Origin: Psococerastis gibbosa | Taxonomy: Eukaryota; Arthropoda; Insecta; Psocodea; Psocidae | Assembly (NCBI GenBank): GCA_963971405.1 | Contig: OZ020488.1 | Span: 22,153,089 to 22,217,088, forward strand | Reading direction: 5' to 3' | DNA length: 64,000 nucleotides | Shown: piece after piece, positions 13,601-28,600 of the stretch | How the letters are laid out: each line of letters opens with the position of its first letter | Numbering within the stretch: position 1 is the first letter of the stretch | Made by a program: the position numbers and the translations under genes | The notes under the pieces: generated by a model | Told to the model about the DNA's origin: nothing | What the model saw: the letters and a program-made list of their open reading frames with translations, nothing else | The model's database searches: none

Positions 13601-16600
13601 TAAAAATTTAAAAATAATTTTTATTCACTGCCGCAGCAATTATCAATCGAAAAACGATATTCCGACCCCTTAAGGCCTTAATATTTATGATTTATTATCA
13701 ATAACCCGGCACTGTGAGAGGCATAGCAAAGTTTAAAAATGTTAATATAATTGTAAACCTATAGCGAGGCTATATCAAGCGGTGGCCTGAAAACTCGCAA
13801 TATACAAACGAAACATGGGTACCTAGCCCATAAGTTTGACTGTTAAATACATTGGCATTTCACAACATACCGATAGACTACGAAAAAGTGGTTGCTTTCA
13901 TATTCAACCTTCAGTGAGTTAATCAACGACGCAAAGAAAACACGTTTCTTTTATAAGGGACTTCTTTCGCGGTAGATACTATCGGGGTAGTTAAAAAAAG
14001 GGGCATGCACACTACTAAGCAACTTAAGTACAAAGTAATGAGCCAATGGTGAATGAAAGACGGATTTAGCTATTAATGCATCATTAAAATATGGCTGGTG
14101 TACCTGGTAGGGAGGCCATTTGGTGTATCTTTGCACATCGGCCCAGCTGGGCACATCGACTGCAGACGAATTTCTCGCGTCATCTTCGGAGACAATGATT
14201 GTGTAACCGGTGATGGCCCCATTCTGCTCTGAGAAGTAGTTCTTACGGAAACGAATTTGGATTGTATGAGTACTGCGACACACCTGCCGGTAAAACAACC
14301 AAATGTTTTGTAATTGTTTTCATGCGTGATAGTAGGTGTATTTTACAGAAAACAATTAAACTCCATGGTATGTGGTTCTAATAGAAATGTGGACATTAAT
14401 GGTATCACATTTTTAGAATCAAAATTGGCGTGACGTGTCAGTGACTGTCCGCCTGTTAGTAGTTTGGCCAGTAGTCTAATTGACGAAATCTTCAGAAGTT
14501 TCTTCACAGCTTCTATAAGATCCAAACGTCAACCCATTTTCTCAATTATCGACACATAATTTAGTAGAGAACACTTGGAAACAAGTTAACAAATAAAACT
14601 AGGAACCTGCATCACCTAGTACGAGCAATCGAACATACCTCTGTAGGTACTACTTGAGAGCTGGGGGTTGGAGGTGGTCTGATGGGCATCGTCTCCCGCC
14701 AAATTGTCTCTGCTCCATAGCCAATACGAGTTTCAGCCTGGATCCGGAAAATATACGTCTTACCGGGTATCAGTGTTTTAATCGTACCCTGCGTTTCCCA
14801 CGGCTTGAAGTCTCTCACCTGCGTATGTGCTGACCCCTGAAAAAGCGGATATTTGTTTAACTATCGCAGACAGTAGTGACGGACGTGATACGATATGTTA
14901 AACATGAATGAAATAAATCTTCTGCTTCAGCCAATGCCTGTCCTTGGCTGTTCAGCCGTCCCCCTGTAGTGCAGGGCAATGGGCCATGTGGTCTGCAGTA
15001 CCCTACTCCGGCAAGCAGAGGGCACATTGGGCACGATTTTATGCAGATAGTGTTGCAGAAAATCCTGAAGGTGGCCACCACCTCTTCCCGGGAGAGGTAT
15101 GTAGTTGGGGATGGATGATGAAAGAAGGAAAGAAATGAAGTATCTCTTGGAAATTAAATCAGACGTGATTGCCGCATGGGATCTAAAAACATAGTGAGTG
15201 TCTCCAGAGTGGAATTTGAACGTTATTTATTACGATTAAATAAACACCCTGACATACTAAAAGAAAATTAATACTGACCAGTTTAAGATCCCATCAGCAG
15301 ACTAACTAGTCTTATTGTACTGGCTTTTTCTACTTCGAAGGTAGAGCAAATGCCAAATTGGTTATAGCATCGACGAAAAAAAAAAAAATCAACAAATGGC
15401 ATGACCGACATCAAATTGGAAGCTGTTTTGAATGTCAGAATAGGAGTTAACAAGCTGTGCATGTAAAGCTTGTGCTAAAAATATAATGTACTATACGAAC
15501 TTACCTCCAAACCATAAGTTATAGTAAATTTGCGTATAACACCATTCTGCTCATTACTGGGCAACGCCCACTGAAATGTGATGTCGCTAGGCTGAATGTC
15601 GACGGGATGGAATCGTTCAACCTTCCCGGGCACCGACTCACGGGTTTGAAATATGGCTGAGACGGGAAGAGATCGTCGTAAAATGGAGGATTCCGTGCCA
15701 GATCGGACGACCACCGTGAATGTATAATTACGATGAGGCTTCAGATCACCTATTGTTACTCCATCATGGAGGGTCAAATTCTGGATGAGTATCCCATCTG
15801 CGTTGAGATATTGCACCTCAAATGCGATGTACTCTCCACGAGGTGGATCCCAAGTAAGAGTGATTTCTGTGTCAGTAATTCTGTTGGCTTGTATAAATGT
15901 TATAGCTTCCGGAACTAAAAATTAAATATTATAATTAATTAACTGCCAATGTATATATGATCATAAGGCGGCTATTCCACCGACGTGGATTTTGAATGTG
16001 AATGTGTCATACCGTGGTAGCAGACATCATTAATAAGTCTCTGCCATATTTTAAGGAGACTATTATGTAGATACTTAACTTATCTTATTAAGACTTATTA
16101 ATGATGTCTGCTACCATATCATAACTTAATTTATAATAGATAAGTTAAGTATCTATATAATAGTCTCCTTAAAACAAAACAAACGTCAATGACAAAGTCA
16201 ATTTTTCAAGTAAATTCGCTGGTGGAATGGCCGCCTTATCATTGTTTTACTACTGAAAGTCTCTTAGCTGAGAGACACTTCTTGAACTTTTCAACACTGT
16301 CAAGGTATGTCATCTCCACTCTGAAGGCGGGGATTCCACAGACCTGCAAGTGCAAAATACAAATACGGTGACGTGGTAACAGTCATTCAAGACTTAGGCG
16401 GGGTTTCCACCGACCTCGCATTGCAGAATTCAAATGACATTGACGGAAATTTGAATTTTTCTTATTATCGAAATCTTTTTTTTTTATTAATTTAAGGGCG
16501 CGAGGCCACGCTTGTGGCATATGCGCCAAGACTCTAAGTTGTCTTAGTAATTATATCACTTTTAGAAGCTCTGTGTGGTGGAGAAAGGCTGAAAGTGAGA

Positions 16601-19600
16601 CGACATTACTAACGTCGTCTCCCATCATCGAAATCTATTAAAGTGTTTGTACTTAACATATCCCATGACGCCATTTTTTAATTTTAGTTTGTTTGTTTGT
16701 GATTTTACTCTATGATCATTGATCAATTTTAACAAGAGTAAAACAAACATTTCCGTCAATGTCATTTGCATTCTGCAATGCGAGGTCGGTGGAAACCCCG
16801 CCTAAGTCTTGAATGTCTGCTACCACGTCACCGTATTTGTATTTTGCACTTGCAGGTCTGTGGAATCCCCACCTAACGCTTTATATCTGGATAGTCATCG
16901 TGGAAGATGCTCTTGTTTTAGAATGCTGATGTAACCTGGAATGTGGGTCACCACACCCTTGAGCAAACGTAAATTTAACTTACACAAGCGATCTTGCTTT
17001 TGTAAAGGTTGACTTTTTACACCATCACTCACAGTCCACATTGTGATATTGTAAAGACGGCCCGGTATGAGTCCGTCAAATGTAACTTTAGTCTCCGTGT
17101 CATTGGCAGCTTTCTCCTTGACTGGTATGCTGGCGTCCGACAGTTGAAATCGGTACAAGTCAAAATGAGACGTGGACTGAGGGGTCGGAGTGTATCGCAA
17201 GGTAACTGTATTAGTTTGCTAAAATGAATAAAAGAAATCAGAATATAGGCTATGAGACACTTACAAATATGATTGAAATAATAACTATGGTAGTAATGTA
17301 TTCCAGATCATAATAGCGACAAAAACGGCCTTACAATACACTCAATTCCTCTAGGCTACATAGTAGACTTATCAGTTCAACACATAAAATACTTACTTGA
17401 ACTTTTTCCACTATTGCAAGACCGACAGTCTCATAACCATAAAGGGCGACGCGAAAATTAAGTGACAATCGCCCTGTAGTCCTTTTTTTTTATAAAATCC
17501 ACTTTCACAGGAAATGTCGATCTTAGAGATATAAAAATGGCTCATTGCCAAGAAAAATTGAGCATTTTGATGAACATTACAATTATGAATATATGAATAG
17601 AAATGAAATCACACCTGTGGGTCGTTGACAATCAAAACTTCACTTTGAATTTGGGGCATCGTTCTTGCGCTAAGTCGCACCACATCGGAGTCGAGTCCGT
17701 AGGAGGTCGCGTAGAGTTCCAGATGGTATTTAACGCCTGGCATGAGATCCGTGATTAGCAGTCGCACTTGTCGCCCCTCCTCGCCACCCGTCTCCGTCAG
17801 GTTTTTACTTCGGCCCGGGCCAATTTCACCATCAGCTATCCAAGTCACAATGTACCGCTCAACACGGCCTTCGGGCTGTGGCCACTCCAGAGTCATGTTG
17901 GTTGAGTCCACGAGGGTAATAATGTTAGAAACCGGATTTGGACCTAAAAATAACGTTTCTTATTTATTAACGGTAACAATTCCATGGCAACTTACAATAT
18001 ACATAGGCTGATATTGTATAATAGCAGAAAGTTATACAATAATATTTTTTGATTTCACAAAGATTAGGGAATTATTATTAAAATTATTTTACTGCTCAAA
18101 ATTCCACATCTTCAGTTAATAACACAACTGCCCCATTTAAGAAAAAAAATATGCAGTGGCACACCACTGCATTATTTGGGATGTGTCAGCAACATGCCCA
18201 GCAGCCGCGTTTTTACCCTACCGATGAAGGTAAAATGCCAGTTAGGGTTGAGTGAACATCGAGTCTCTAACCTCGACATTCCGTTTACAGTCCCTAGACT
18301 GTAACAGGGATTTGAGGAATCTTAATCTACATAAATCACTGTTTAGTTTTTTGGTGCTACTTACGGACAGTTTGATTGGCAGATAGAGGCTGGTCGCTCT
18401 CAGTTCCAAAAGATACAGTATTGACCTGGAGGATGTACCTCTGGCCAGGAATCAAATTTGTGACATTGGCTTCGGTTCCTTTGAGTGGTGCCAGCTTCAC
18501 CCACCGCTCATCATCCTCTGTGCGATACCTACGATCACACAGAAACTTAAGGCAAATCGGTACCAATGTTACCAAATAGGAAGGCAATACCTGGTTCGCA
18601 TAATGCTTAATAGCCCAAACAGCTAAATAAGTACAAAGACTATCACGGCCGGAGTTATTTGATGAAGCAGAAGACCATGGCCCATCTTCTTCTTCTTTCT
18701 TTCTTTTCCTTGTCCAGTATTCCCTGGACAAGGAGCATATATTACAAAAATACAATACATAATAATACCATCCCGCATCCCCAAGCTAGCGCTTATTTGG
18801 GACAAAAGACTCATACAGTGCTGCTAAACAAGGCTTAATCATTTATTTTTGTTATTTATTTATAATGTTTATTTTATTTTTATTTTTATTTTATTTTAAC
18901 TTGTTATTTTAATGTCAGTTTTTATTATTATTATTAACTCCCATTGACCAGCCATCTTTTTATACCCGCTTTTAACTCACCCATCTTAATAATAATAATA
19001 ATAATCGCATTTAATGCAAAAAAAAAAAACACAACAATGTTCGCAGCGAATTTTAGGGCCCTTGGCCCTCTCTTACAATTAACTGCTTAAAAATAAATTA
19101 TGATAAACTTTATAAGTAATAATCTCATTCACACACATTCACACTCATTCGTACAGCCATTCCAGCTCACTCATGCACTCATTCACTCACTAGGTATTGT
19201 TCGATGCCTGAAGGTCAGTGAGGTATTTCGAGTAGTTTTTCTTAAATAGGCTTATTGATGTGGAGTGACGTATTTCAGTGGGTATTGAGTTCCATAAAGA
19301 GGAGGATGAGATAAGGAAAGAGGAATGAAAAATATGAGAACGGGAGAGATGAATTAAGAGAAGGCGATCACCACGGGTTAGGTATGGATGGGAAGATAAG
19401 GGAGTGAGAACAGAGAATAGGTAAGGGGGGGAATGCGTAAGAAGTATTTTGAAGGTTAAAGAAGCTTTGTGGAGTTTACGCCTTCCCTCAAGCTTAAGCC
19501 AGGATAAACAGTTGAGATGAGGAGTAATGTGCTCCCTGTACGAATTTATGTTGAGCACAAATCTAACGCAATTATTTTGCAGACGCTGTAGGTGATTTGA

Positions 19601-22600
19601 TTGGTCTACGGTCATGTCAGAGGACACTATATCACAGTAATCGAATAAGGGAAACAAGGCTTTGGACTAGACGCTTTTTAAGGGTGCATGGGAGTAGGTT
19701 TCTAAGTCGCCTTAGTGCATGAAGGGAACCCAGAACTTAGCGCGATGTGGCGGCTACAGGAGAGATCATTTGATAAGATGACACCTAGATTTTTGACCTG
19801 GGGAAGCAAAGGTATTGGTGTTCCAGACAATATTATGCTAGGGAGAAGAACCCGGATTCTACTTTTTCATCAGCCCAAACAGCTTTCAACGGATGCTCGT
19901 TTTACAGTCATTCGTTTTGGGAATGGTGTGGCTTTTACTGCACAACTTACTACTGCTATCGATTAAATACTTACTTAACACTATATTCAGAAAAGATGGT
20001 GTCTTTGGGAGGTTCCCACGACATATGGACGGAGTGAATTGTTAGAGGGTGTACGCTGAGATTGCGTGGAGGCTGCGGGAAAACTGCCTGGAAGTATTCG
20101 TGAGGATCACTAGGCAATCCGTGGCTAATCGCGTACACTCTGACTTGATACCTGTAAACAACAATATGGTCAAATTTAAATATACATATAAGCAATGGAT
20201 ATCGTGGAGCATTGAACCGAGATGACGAATGACAATGTTTGAATATATTTATCACAACATCCCTCGCTGAGTTCACAGTAAGTATCAAAGTATCAGACTA
20301 AAAAAAAACCTAAAACAATAAAACCAAACATCCACGACAAATAATTAATTACATACTATTCAGAAACTCATCAAGCTAATAAAACACACCCTCCACGAGG
20401 TAAGCCAGAACTCCCTAGCCTCCGAACCAACGCTTTCTCATTTTGTGGTCCTCCAACTGGTTATAGAGTGAGTTCCCTTCACGTGCTTAAAAGATGTGTT
20501 CCCTTGTACCTTCCAGTAAAGTATCTTATTAGGAAACGGCAGTTGACATTGGCCATTGAAACACCCCCTAACATGTTTGTTTACATTGTTTATTCAATTA
20601 ATATTTAAGTTATAAAGATTTGGTCTCTTCAATTGGTAGAGGACTATTAACATACTATACATAGTACAAGGAGGATTCGTTTAAGTATTGATTCAGGGGT
20701 TTTTCTGTGAAACGGATAGGCGACAGAAATTTGCATCAAGTTACAATCAAGTTCTTGGAAAATTATAGCCAAAATGAACAACACCTTATACTGTAATATC
20801 GTTTATGAAATTGACCTCTACTAATCGACAAGACTAAATCTTTACAACTTAAGTATTACATTAAATAAAAAATATAAAACAGTCTATATTGGTGTGATTC
20901 AGCTCAATGGTAATGGCCAGCTTCCTCTTAACGGCATTGAAATTAAAGTTCATAGAACACCCCGCACCACGACAAAAATGTTTAAAAATTAATAGGAAAA
21001 AAATTGCACATAAGGAAATATTTCAACTTACCCAGCGCCTGGATACAGGTCAGTAATAACAATATTAGTTTCGCTTGTTTTTTTGGTAATTTTTTCACCA
21101 GTGTCGTTTCTTATATAAATAACTTGATATAAATCTTGTAGTGAATTTACATCTGATTGCCATGAAATGTTTAGGCCATATGGTATTGGACGGAATTCTT
21201 GAATCACAGGCGATAGAGGTTCTGAAAAATTAACAGTCAATAATCTAACTTAGTACTTATCTATTTGTTTTTTATAAATAGTCATTGTGATGAATTTCTG
21301 CTCGTACGTTTTCACGCTGACGTTATTCAGACAAAAAGACGCCGGTACACTAACTTTCATTAGTACAAGCTAAGCATTGTGACACTGAATATATTATTCA
21401 CACCAATCATCTGTACTTACTAGTGGCTTGGTAAATGGACGTTTCAGTGCTTTCCATCTCGCCAGCAACAGCCTGAACGGTGATGGAATAATTTCTACCA
21501 GGAAGAAGTGTCGTCAAGGTGTACCTTGAAGTGTCAGTATACACGGAGCTACTGTCGCCGTTCAGGGTTTCAACTTCGTGATAACTAATTTTAAAAATAT
21601 CCTGGTAGCTGGAGTTGTCGGGAGTCCAGCTAATGGTCACGAGCCCGCGATCATCGACGTCGCTCATCACGTTACGAACGGGAAGCGGCTCTGAAAAGGG
21701 CAACAACATTTTTAGACTAGTAGATATAAATCATGTAATAATAGTAAATAGTAGTACCTGCACAAAGGGAAGAATTCTTATTTGAAATGCAATCCAACAA
21801 CCGTAAAGAATAATTGGTTCGGCAATAATAACAAAAAGGTCCGGTACGCACCGACCATTCGGCACGCGCGAGTCACGGACGAGTTTTGCCATTGTAGCAA
21901 ATGGGTAGGTAGTCAGAGAGTCAACTTCCGAAGATTTCTGAATCTGACGTGAAGCCGATCACATACGCCCAGCACATGCATTGACGTCAAAAATCTTCGG
22001 AAGTACGTTTTGAAATTGACTTTTTTTGCACCTATCACCAGCCCATTTGTTGCAGACTCGCGTGTGCCGAATTGTCCGTGTGTAGGGCCTAATTATAAGT
22101 AACGGATATAACTCCGCAGCTATTTTTAATTATTACAGGCTTTCAATTGGAAATCCAGGTTACATAGAATAATGCCGCGTCAGGAAAATATTTCCAAATA
22201 GTTCCGTATAGGAAAAATAAAAAATCTGAAAATAAGATTGTAAGAGAGGAGCATGCTTAACTTACTAAGAGTGACATTGCCGGTGGCTGGCCAGCTAGTG
22301 ACCTTTCCTGCAACTGTCTTGACTACAACTTGGTATGTTCTACCAGGCTCTAGATTTTCTTTAAATTCCCAGCTAGTCGGTTCGTCCTTATTCCGAGTAA
22401 TTGAAGCCTGCCTTCGGCCACTAATAGATACTTGGTATTTGTCGAATTCACTGCAAAACAATAAAATTAAAATTACTATTATTAGTTAATAAATAATTGT
22501 ATTATAAATTTTACTAGCAATAAGATGGCTAAAAGAAAGTGAATATGAACTCTGCCTTATGCTACCACATAGAGTAGGCTAATCTTTTTAGCCACTAAAC

Positions 22601-25600
22601 ATGTTCACAAATATTTAGGTAAAACTGAATTTTTTTATGAATATAATTAGGTATTATTCCAGGAATGTACGGTACATGACTAATTTCACAACTTCAAAAA
22701 TCATGTGGTCGAAAATATCGGACTTTTGAAGTTTTAGGTTTACAACGTAACTCATGAAAAAGTATTTTACAAAACAAAAGTAACGTTTTTAGAATACCAG
22801 TAAACCCAATTTCTGAATCATTAAAAAATCCTGTTTCGAGCTATTTTCTCTAGATGGTGGGTAAACTGAGTTATTCCTTACTCTCAGCTAGGGGCACAAT
22901 ATCCGGTCAAAAATTTGTTAAAAAGTGGATTAAATAAAAGTAATAGGTTTGCTATTCGGCAATTCTCCCTGGCAGTACTCCAGGGAAAAAGCGTTGTCAG
23001 TAAATTGCAGTGCATTGAATTTTGAAATAATGCATGAAATAATTTCAATGAAAAATTATGGGAAAAAGGGTGGTTGATACGAACAGATGAAAGCTCCACA
23101 TTATAGTAAAGTCCAGTCCACATCAATAGATACACATAATGTAAACACACGAAGCTAGCCATCTCACTATCCAATGAGTAGCCTGGCGACAAGGCTACTA
23201 CACATCAATTCAGTTTTTCCCTTAGTTCTTTCACACTTTCGACTGTTATGACACTATTTTGGGCACTTAGATGGGTCCTTATAGGTGGTGTCTCATCAGA
23301 CCAATTACCTTGGCAAGACCTTCAGGTAGTTTAAAGTACTTGAGCACTTGTATAGTGACAATAGAACGGTACGCCGCTAACCCACCGAAAAGCCTCTCAC
23401 TGTAATAGCGTCCAGGTCATACATGGCTTTTAAAATGGTATACCTGTAGTTGATGCATATATTATGTTCTTGTTTCGATCGACTTCCTCAACAAACACAC
23501 AGTATGTATATGTCGTACTTACCTTAACCCCTTTTGTGGCTCCCATTCCATTTTAAAAGAATAAGAAGTAATGGAGTCCTTGTCAAAAACAACATTGACC
23601 GGCCTTAGGGGCACTGTCCTGTACTGAGCTGTCGTAGGTGTCGACACTTCTTCTTCACTGACAGTTTGAACACTGATATTGTAAGCTCTGCCCGGAACCA
23701 GGCCTTTGAATGCAGCTTGAGCCGGCCCCGGGGGGTCACCTTCGATTTCTACATACAGGACCGACTCGAGGGCATCCGGAGGGTCTATTGATACTTTGTA
23801 GTGAGTGAAAATACCCGGTGGATACGGTGGCTGCCATAAGACAAGGAGGGTAGTTTCATTACGGAACCAGACTATAAATTTACCAGGAGTGTTTGGCTCT
23901 GAAAATAAAATTGAAATGTTTTTTTGTTAAATGAATAGTTATAAAGACATTTTGGGCTAAATCCCAGCAACAAATGTTCATTGGCTTCTAAGATTCGGTT
24001 GTTACTATAGCTGATATTCTCGAAGAAATAATATAGAGATGCAGATCAACTATCATTTATAAATCAATTAAAAATATAATAAATATATAATTAATTATAG
24101 GAAAAAGATCTCGGCGAAATAATAATAGCATATTGGCCCTGATTACACAATATTTATTCGATTAAAATATCTGAACTTTCCAATTTTTCTTAGACCTATA
24201 TTTATTGGAACAATAGAGGGGATTTTAAAGATTTATTATTATATCAATTTTTTATCGTGGAGTATATTACTCGGGTGACTAGTATTAATTGGTAATTGGC
24301 CACCTTGGAACTTTTTGCGATCAGCAATATGGATTCAAATTTTAAAGTTCTTGCTGACAAGAAAACATTTCAACCTGGATATACTAGTAAGCTTACATGA
24401 AATGTCACCGTGAACGTAACAAAAATTTTCTAAACTTAAATGGTGAGACACAGATAAAAGCCATGCAACCTACTTGTTGTGAAGTTTCTAGACGTGTAAG
24501 CTACACTTTTATTGTTGCCGAAGACTGAATAGAGTTGCACCTGGTATGACGCACCAGGAGTCAACTCTCGGAACACATAGGAAGAGGCATCTTCCGCAAT
24601 GTCAATCCATTCTGAAGGAGGCTGAGGACTTTCTGAAAGACTGATTACCTGTAACGTTGAAATGCAAGAATGAAAGAGGACAGAAACACGAAAATCTCTT
24701 TTCTAGGAGTATGAATTTGTTATTCTTCAGCTCTGTGACAGTAAAATTTAGGCTGTCACAATATTATACACTAGCACAATAGTGGCCGGCACCACCATCC
24801 ACCAATGCATGGCTATGCCGCACAGTTTTCCTTGCCGATACTTTTGAAGCCATGATGGTAAGCAATTTGGAAGCTCAGTTCCATTACTTTAATAGGCACA
24901 AAATAATCCCATCATATCAGTACTTAAACTTTTACGTTACTTACTTAACGTGTCCGAGACCACGACACGTTGCTCAAAGTTGTTGCGGCCTGGGTGGCCT
25001 TGTCATTGTCTTCGAAAATATCTGTGTAGGACACAGTTTCTTCAAGCCTCGGGCAGAAAAGAAGGGGTCTGCAAGCGCCCATCTCCACAGGTTCGCGGGG
25101 CATCGTGTGACCCTCATTCCTAGCCTATCGAGACTCCACCAGGTGGGGTAATGAAGCTCAGCTCCAAGAGCGGTTTCTTCCTTGATATTGGCATTGTCAG
25201 GAGTTAGGTTTATCGATTCGGTTGCGGATGGCTCTGTCTAGACTTAAGGCAGTTGCGTCCAGCTATGTTAAAGTTAATGAAACGACACTTGATTTTTTCA
25301 CAATAAGTCATACCTTTAATTTGTAGCCTGTGTAGCGTCCCAACACTGGCGGACTCCATGAGACTTGAGCCACTTTTCCACTGCGAACATTCACGGATAG
25401 ATTAGCTGGCGGGTCGGGCGCCGTTGTTATGGAGGCAGTCCATGTCAGCAAGTCATGGACTGTTTTGTTCGTGTAATAAAGAGAAAATTCGTACTTCGTT
25501 CCAGGAAGACCCTATAACATATTTAAAAAGAAAACAACATTTCATACATAGGTACCGTCCAAACAACTAAAGGGGATAGGACACGGTTCATTTCATGGTC

Positions 25601-28600
25601 TCATCAGTCAAAGATGGGACTATCATGAAGAAGAGGAGGAGGAATTATGATGGTGCGTACAGAGGGATTGGACAGCGGGTGGGACCAGACTAAGTGCGCC
25701 GGCGGGACCCCGTTCCATTAATAAGCTTGCCACTGAGAACAGGGGCGTTATTCCAATGTTTATCAAGGGTGCTGGGGGGGGGGGGGGGGGGGGCAAGATG
25801 GCAATCGTGTTCAGCGTCAAACAAGTAATGGTTTCCTCATTTCTGTTAGTTTTGTGACACATCGGCAATCGTTCCAGACGTGACATTCCCATCAATGTGA
25901 AAATTGGGTAGGACAGTCCATGCATAACATTGCCACTCTCAGTAAGGAATAAGCAGACCTGAACCAACCACGAGTGGGAGTTAAATGAAGGTTAAAAGCA
26001 GGTTTATAAATGGTCACAAGCTTGCAGTACCACAATTTGCTGGTAAAAGTCAAGAGAAACAAATAAAAAGAAGTATGAAATGGTTCCGTATCAACTGTTC
26101 TCACTCACTCTTGGCTTCGTTTATGTAAATTAACCGACTAATGAAAAGTGTCAGTCTCAAACATTTATAATAATAATAATACAAGGAAAAAAATTGACCC
26201 AACAGAATCAAAAATCGCATCAGCTTTTATGGAAATCGTTATTTCTGTCAGTGCACCTTCCGTGTAAATGCGATTGACAAGACAAAAAGGTGATTTTGTG
26301 TCCACAATTTTCGTGACATTTCCCAATGGAACTAATAAACCCATAAATATAGTTATAAATAATTGTATTGGTTGATGCTGTCATTGGACTATTGCCCTTT
26401 TCAGAAATAAATCCTGCTTATAAGCTTGCAAAGGACAATAAGTTACTTGTGATCGGTGTTGACTTTTTTATAGTTATAATAATAAGAACTGAAGGCCAAA
26501 TTCTCCAAGTAATCCCAGATTAAGAATAGGCAATGAGGCCTGAATTAGTCAACAAACGATAAGTAGAACGTTAAAGAGATAACTGGGAGAAGACCGATAG
26601 TGCATGACAATAAGATTAACCGAACATAATCGGCATAATTATTCAGCTTCTGTTACCCAATCTCCATCACGAACTGTGCAAAAATCTCACAATAGACTTA
26701 TAGCCCAGTCAGCTCATTGGATGGCTGCTATGCTGTCATAGTGAGTGTCATAATGCGAGTAACGTCAGTTTATCGTAATAGGCAATACTTAGGTGCCCAT
26801 TTCATTGACCGGCTAGGGCTATTTAAAATTGATCAATGATCATACAATAAAATCACAAACAAACAAACTAAAATTAAAAAATGGCTTCATGGGATATGTT
26901 AATTACAAACATTATAATAGATTTCTATAAAAAGAAAAACAAACATTTCCGTCAATGGAATGGGCGCCTTAAGAGTGTACAGCCCGTAGGAAACAGGCAG
27001 CCCAAAATTTAATACTTTTTATTTTTTATTTAATTAACTAAGCATGCTATTAAAGATTTGGCTCATCAAAGTTGTAGAATACTACTTCATGCAATATATA
27101 ATAAGGTATTTTTAGTCTTCGAAATTGTAGTTTTTTTATAAAATCGATTATAAGTGAAAAGTTATTGTTTATAAAATATTTGCATGTTTCTGAAAAAAAT
27201 TCTAGAATTCCGAAAATTAAAAAGATCTTATAATATGATGCATGAAGTAGTCTTCTACAATTTTGATGAGCCAAATCTTTTAATAACATGCTTAGTTAAT
27301 TAAATAAAAAATAAAAAGTATTAAATTTCGGGCTGCCAATTTCCTACCGGCTGTACACTCTTAATCCCTTAAGGCGGCTATTCCACTTGTCAATTTTTCT
27401 ACAATAATTGATGAGATTTTTTCTTTACTCTATGTCATCTCATCAAGTATTGATGCACAAATGACGGAATATTGACAAGTGGAATAGCCGCCTTAGAGTT
27501 TATAGCTTTTCAATTTAAATACGTAGTATAAGGAAAGCTTTGTGATGGTCAAAATTTTTGATTCCGAGATTTCAACGGATTTACACGTTTTGATGTCCCA
27601 GGAACCCAAAATAGTTTTAAATCAGTTGGGGGAAATAGAGACATTTAGAGAAAGCTAACTTTTTTTCTATTGGTTTTTCATCTGACCATCGTTGCGGTTG
27701 TGGAATAAGAAATTAATTAATTGTATCAAAAAATCCAAGACCATTCAACAAAGTATTTTGAAATCTGTCACTTAAATTTTGATGTTAAACAAAAAATTAA
27801 CCTTGCCCTACAATCCCGCTATTTTTTTTCTGTGTGTTTATTATTGACGATTGCCGAAAGGACTGTTTGTGTCTTAATGGATCAATAAATTCTATTCTAT
27901 CCAGATCTCCCTTTTCCAGATCAAAATCTGACTCAAATCCGTTAAAATGGGAGTAAACCGTACATTTTCCACTATAGTGTACTTTTTGTGATTTCACGTT
28001 CACCGTGTCAACTGTACCATATGTGCTTACTTATTAACTAAAGCGCGAAAACAATACCCCATGAATACCCAAGCAACTGTACCTTAATGAATCAAAAGCT
28101 CAGTAGGCACAAATCTTTAAATAAATGCAAGTGTTTAGATGAAGCAACGCACCGTTTAGTCTTTTTAAAAGCAGATGTATTGTATATGTTACACCGCGAT
28201 GGTTGCCGTCATCTACTAAAACCAACTCAATTAGTGGGATTGCCAAATGCTCCGGCCGAAATTGAATTCTGAGATCATAGCTTACTATACTGTTTTACAG
28301 TACTGTACAGGCTTTCTCATATAAATCGCACCGGACTAACTTTTCAATAAGCAGGACTTTCACATTAACTTCGAATTCGCAAGGCTAGCAATTTAGGTTA
28401 CACGTTCCGCTTCATTAGGATTCGACTAGTTTATGAATACCCATATGACGTAATTCTCTTCGTCGAGTAGGTACTAGCCTATTATTAAAAGTATAGCCGA
28501 ATCTTCTCAACTGAAACTAAATAATACTAATCTCGTGGCAATAATAATGTGAATAACCTTGTACACACACATACTACACGTATATATATACTAACTATGC

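Noticed and set aside
14857-15138. Overlapping frames with GC-rich sequence in the intron between exons 13 and 14
   Set aside because: Both strands are open, there is no family signature, and exon phases on either side already agree without it. Probably a repeat.
22884-23192. 102-codon minus-strand frame inside a phosphatase intron
   Set aside because: It lies between firmly phased exons 5 and 6, has no acceptor or donor in phase and no domain.
24852-25151. 99-codon plus-strand frame in the intron between exons 3 and 4
   Set aside because: Composition partly protein-like, but no domain was recognised and it lies antisense within a phased intron.
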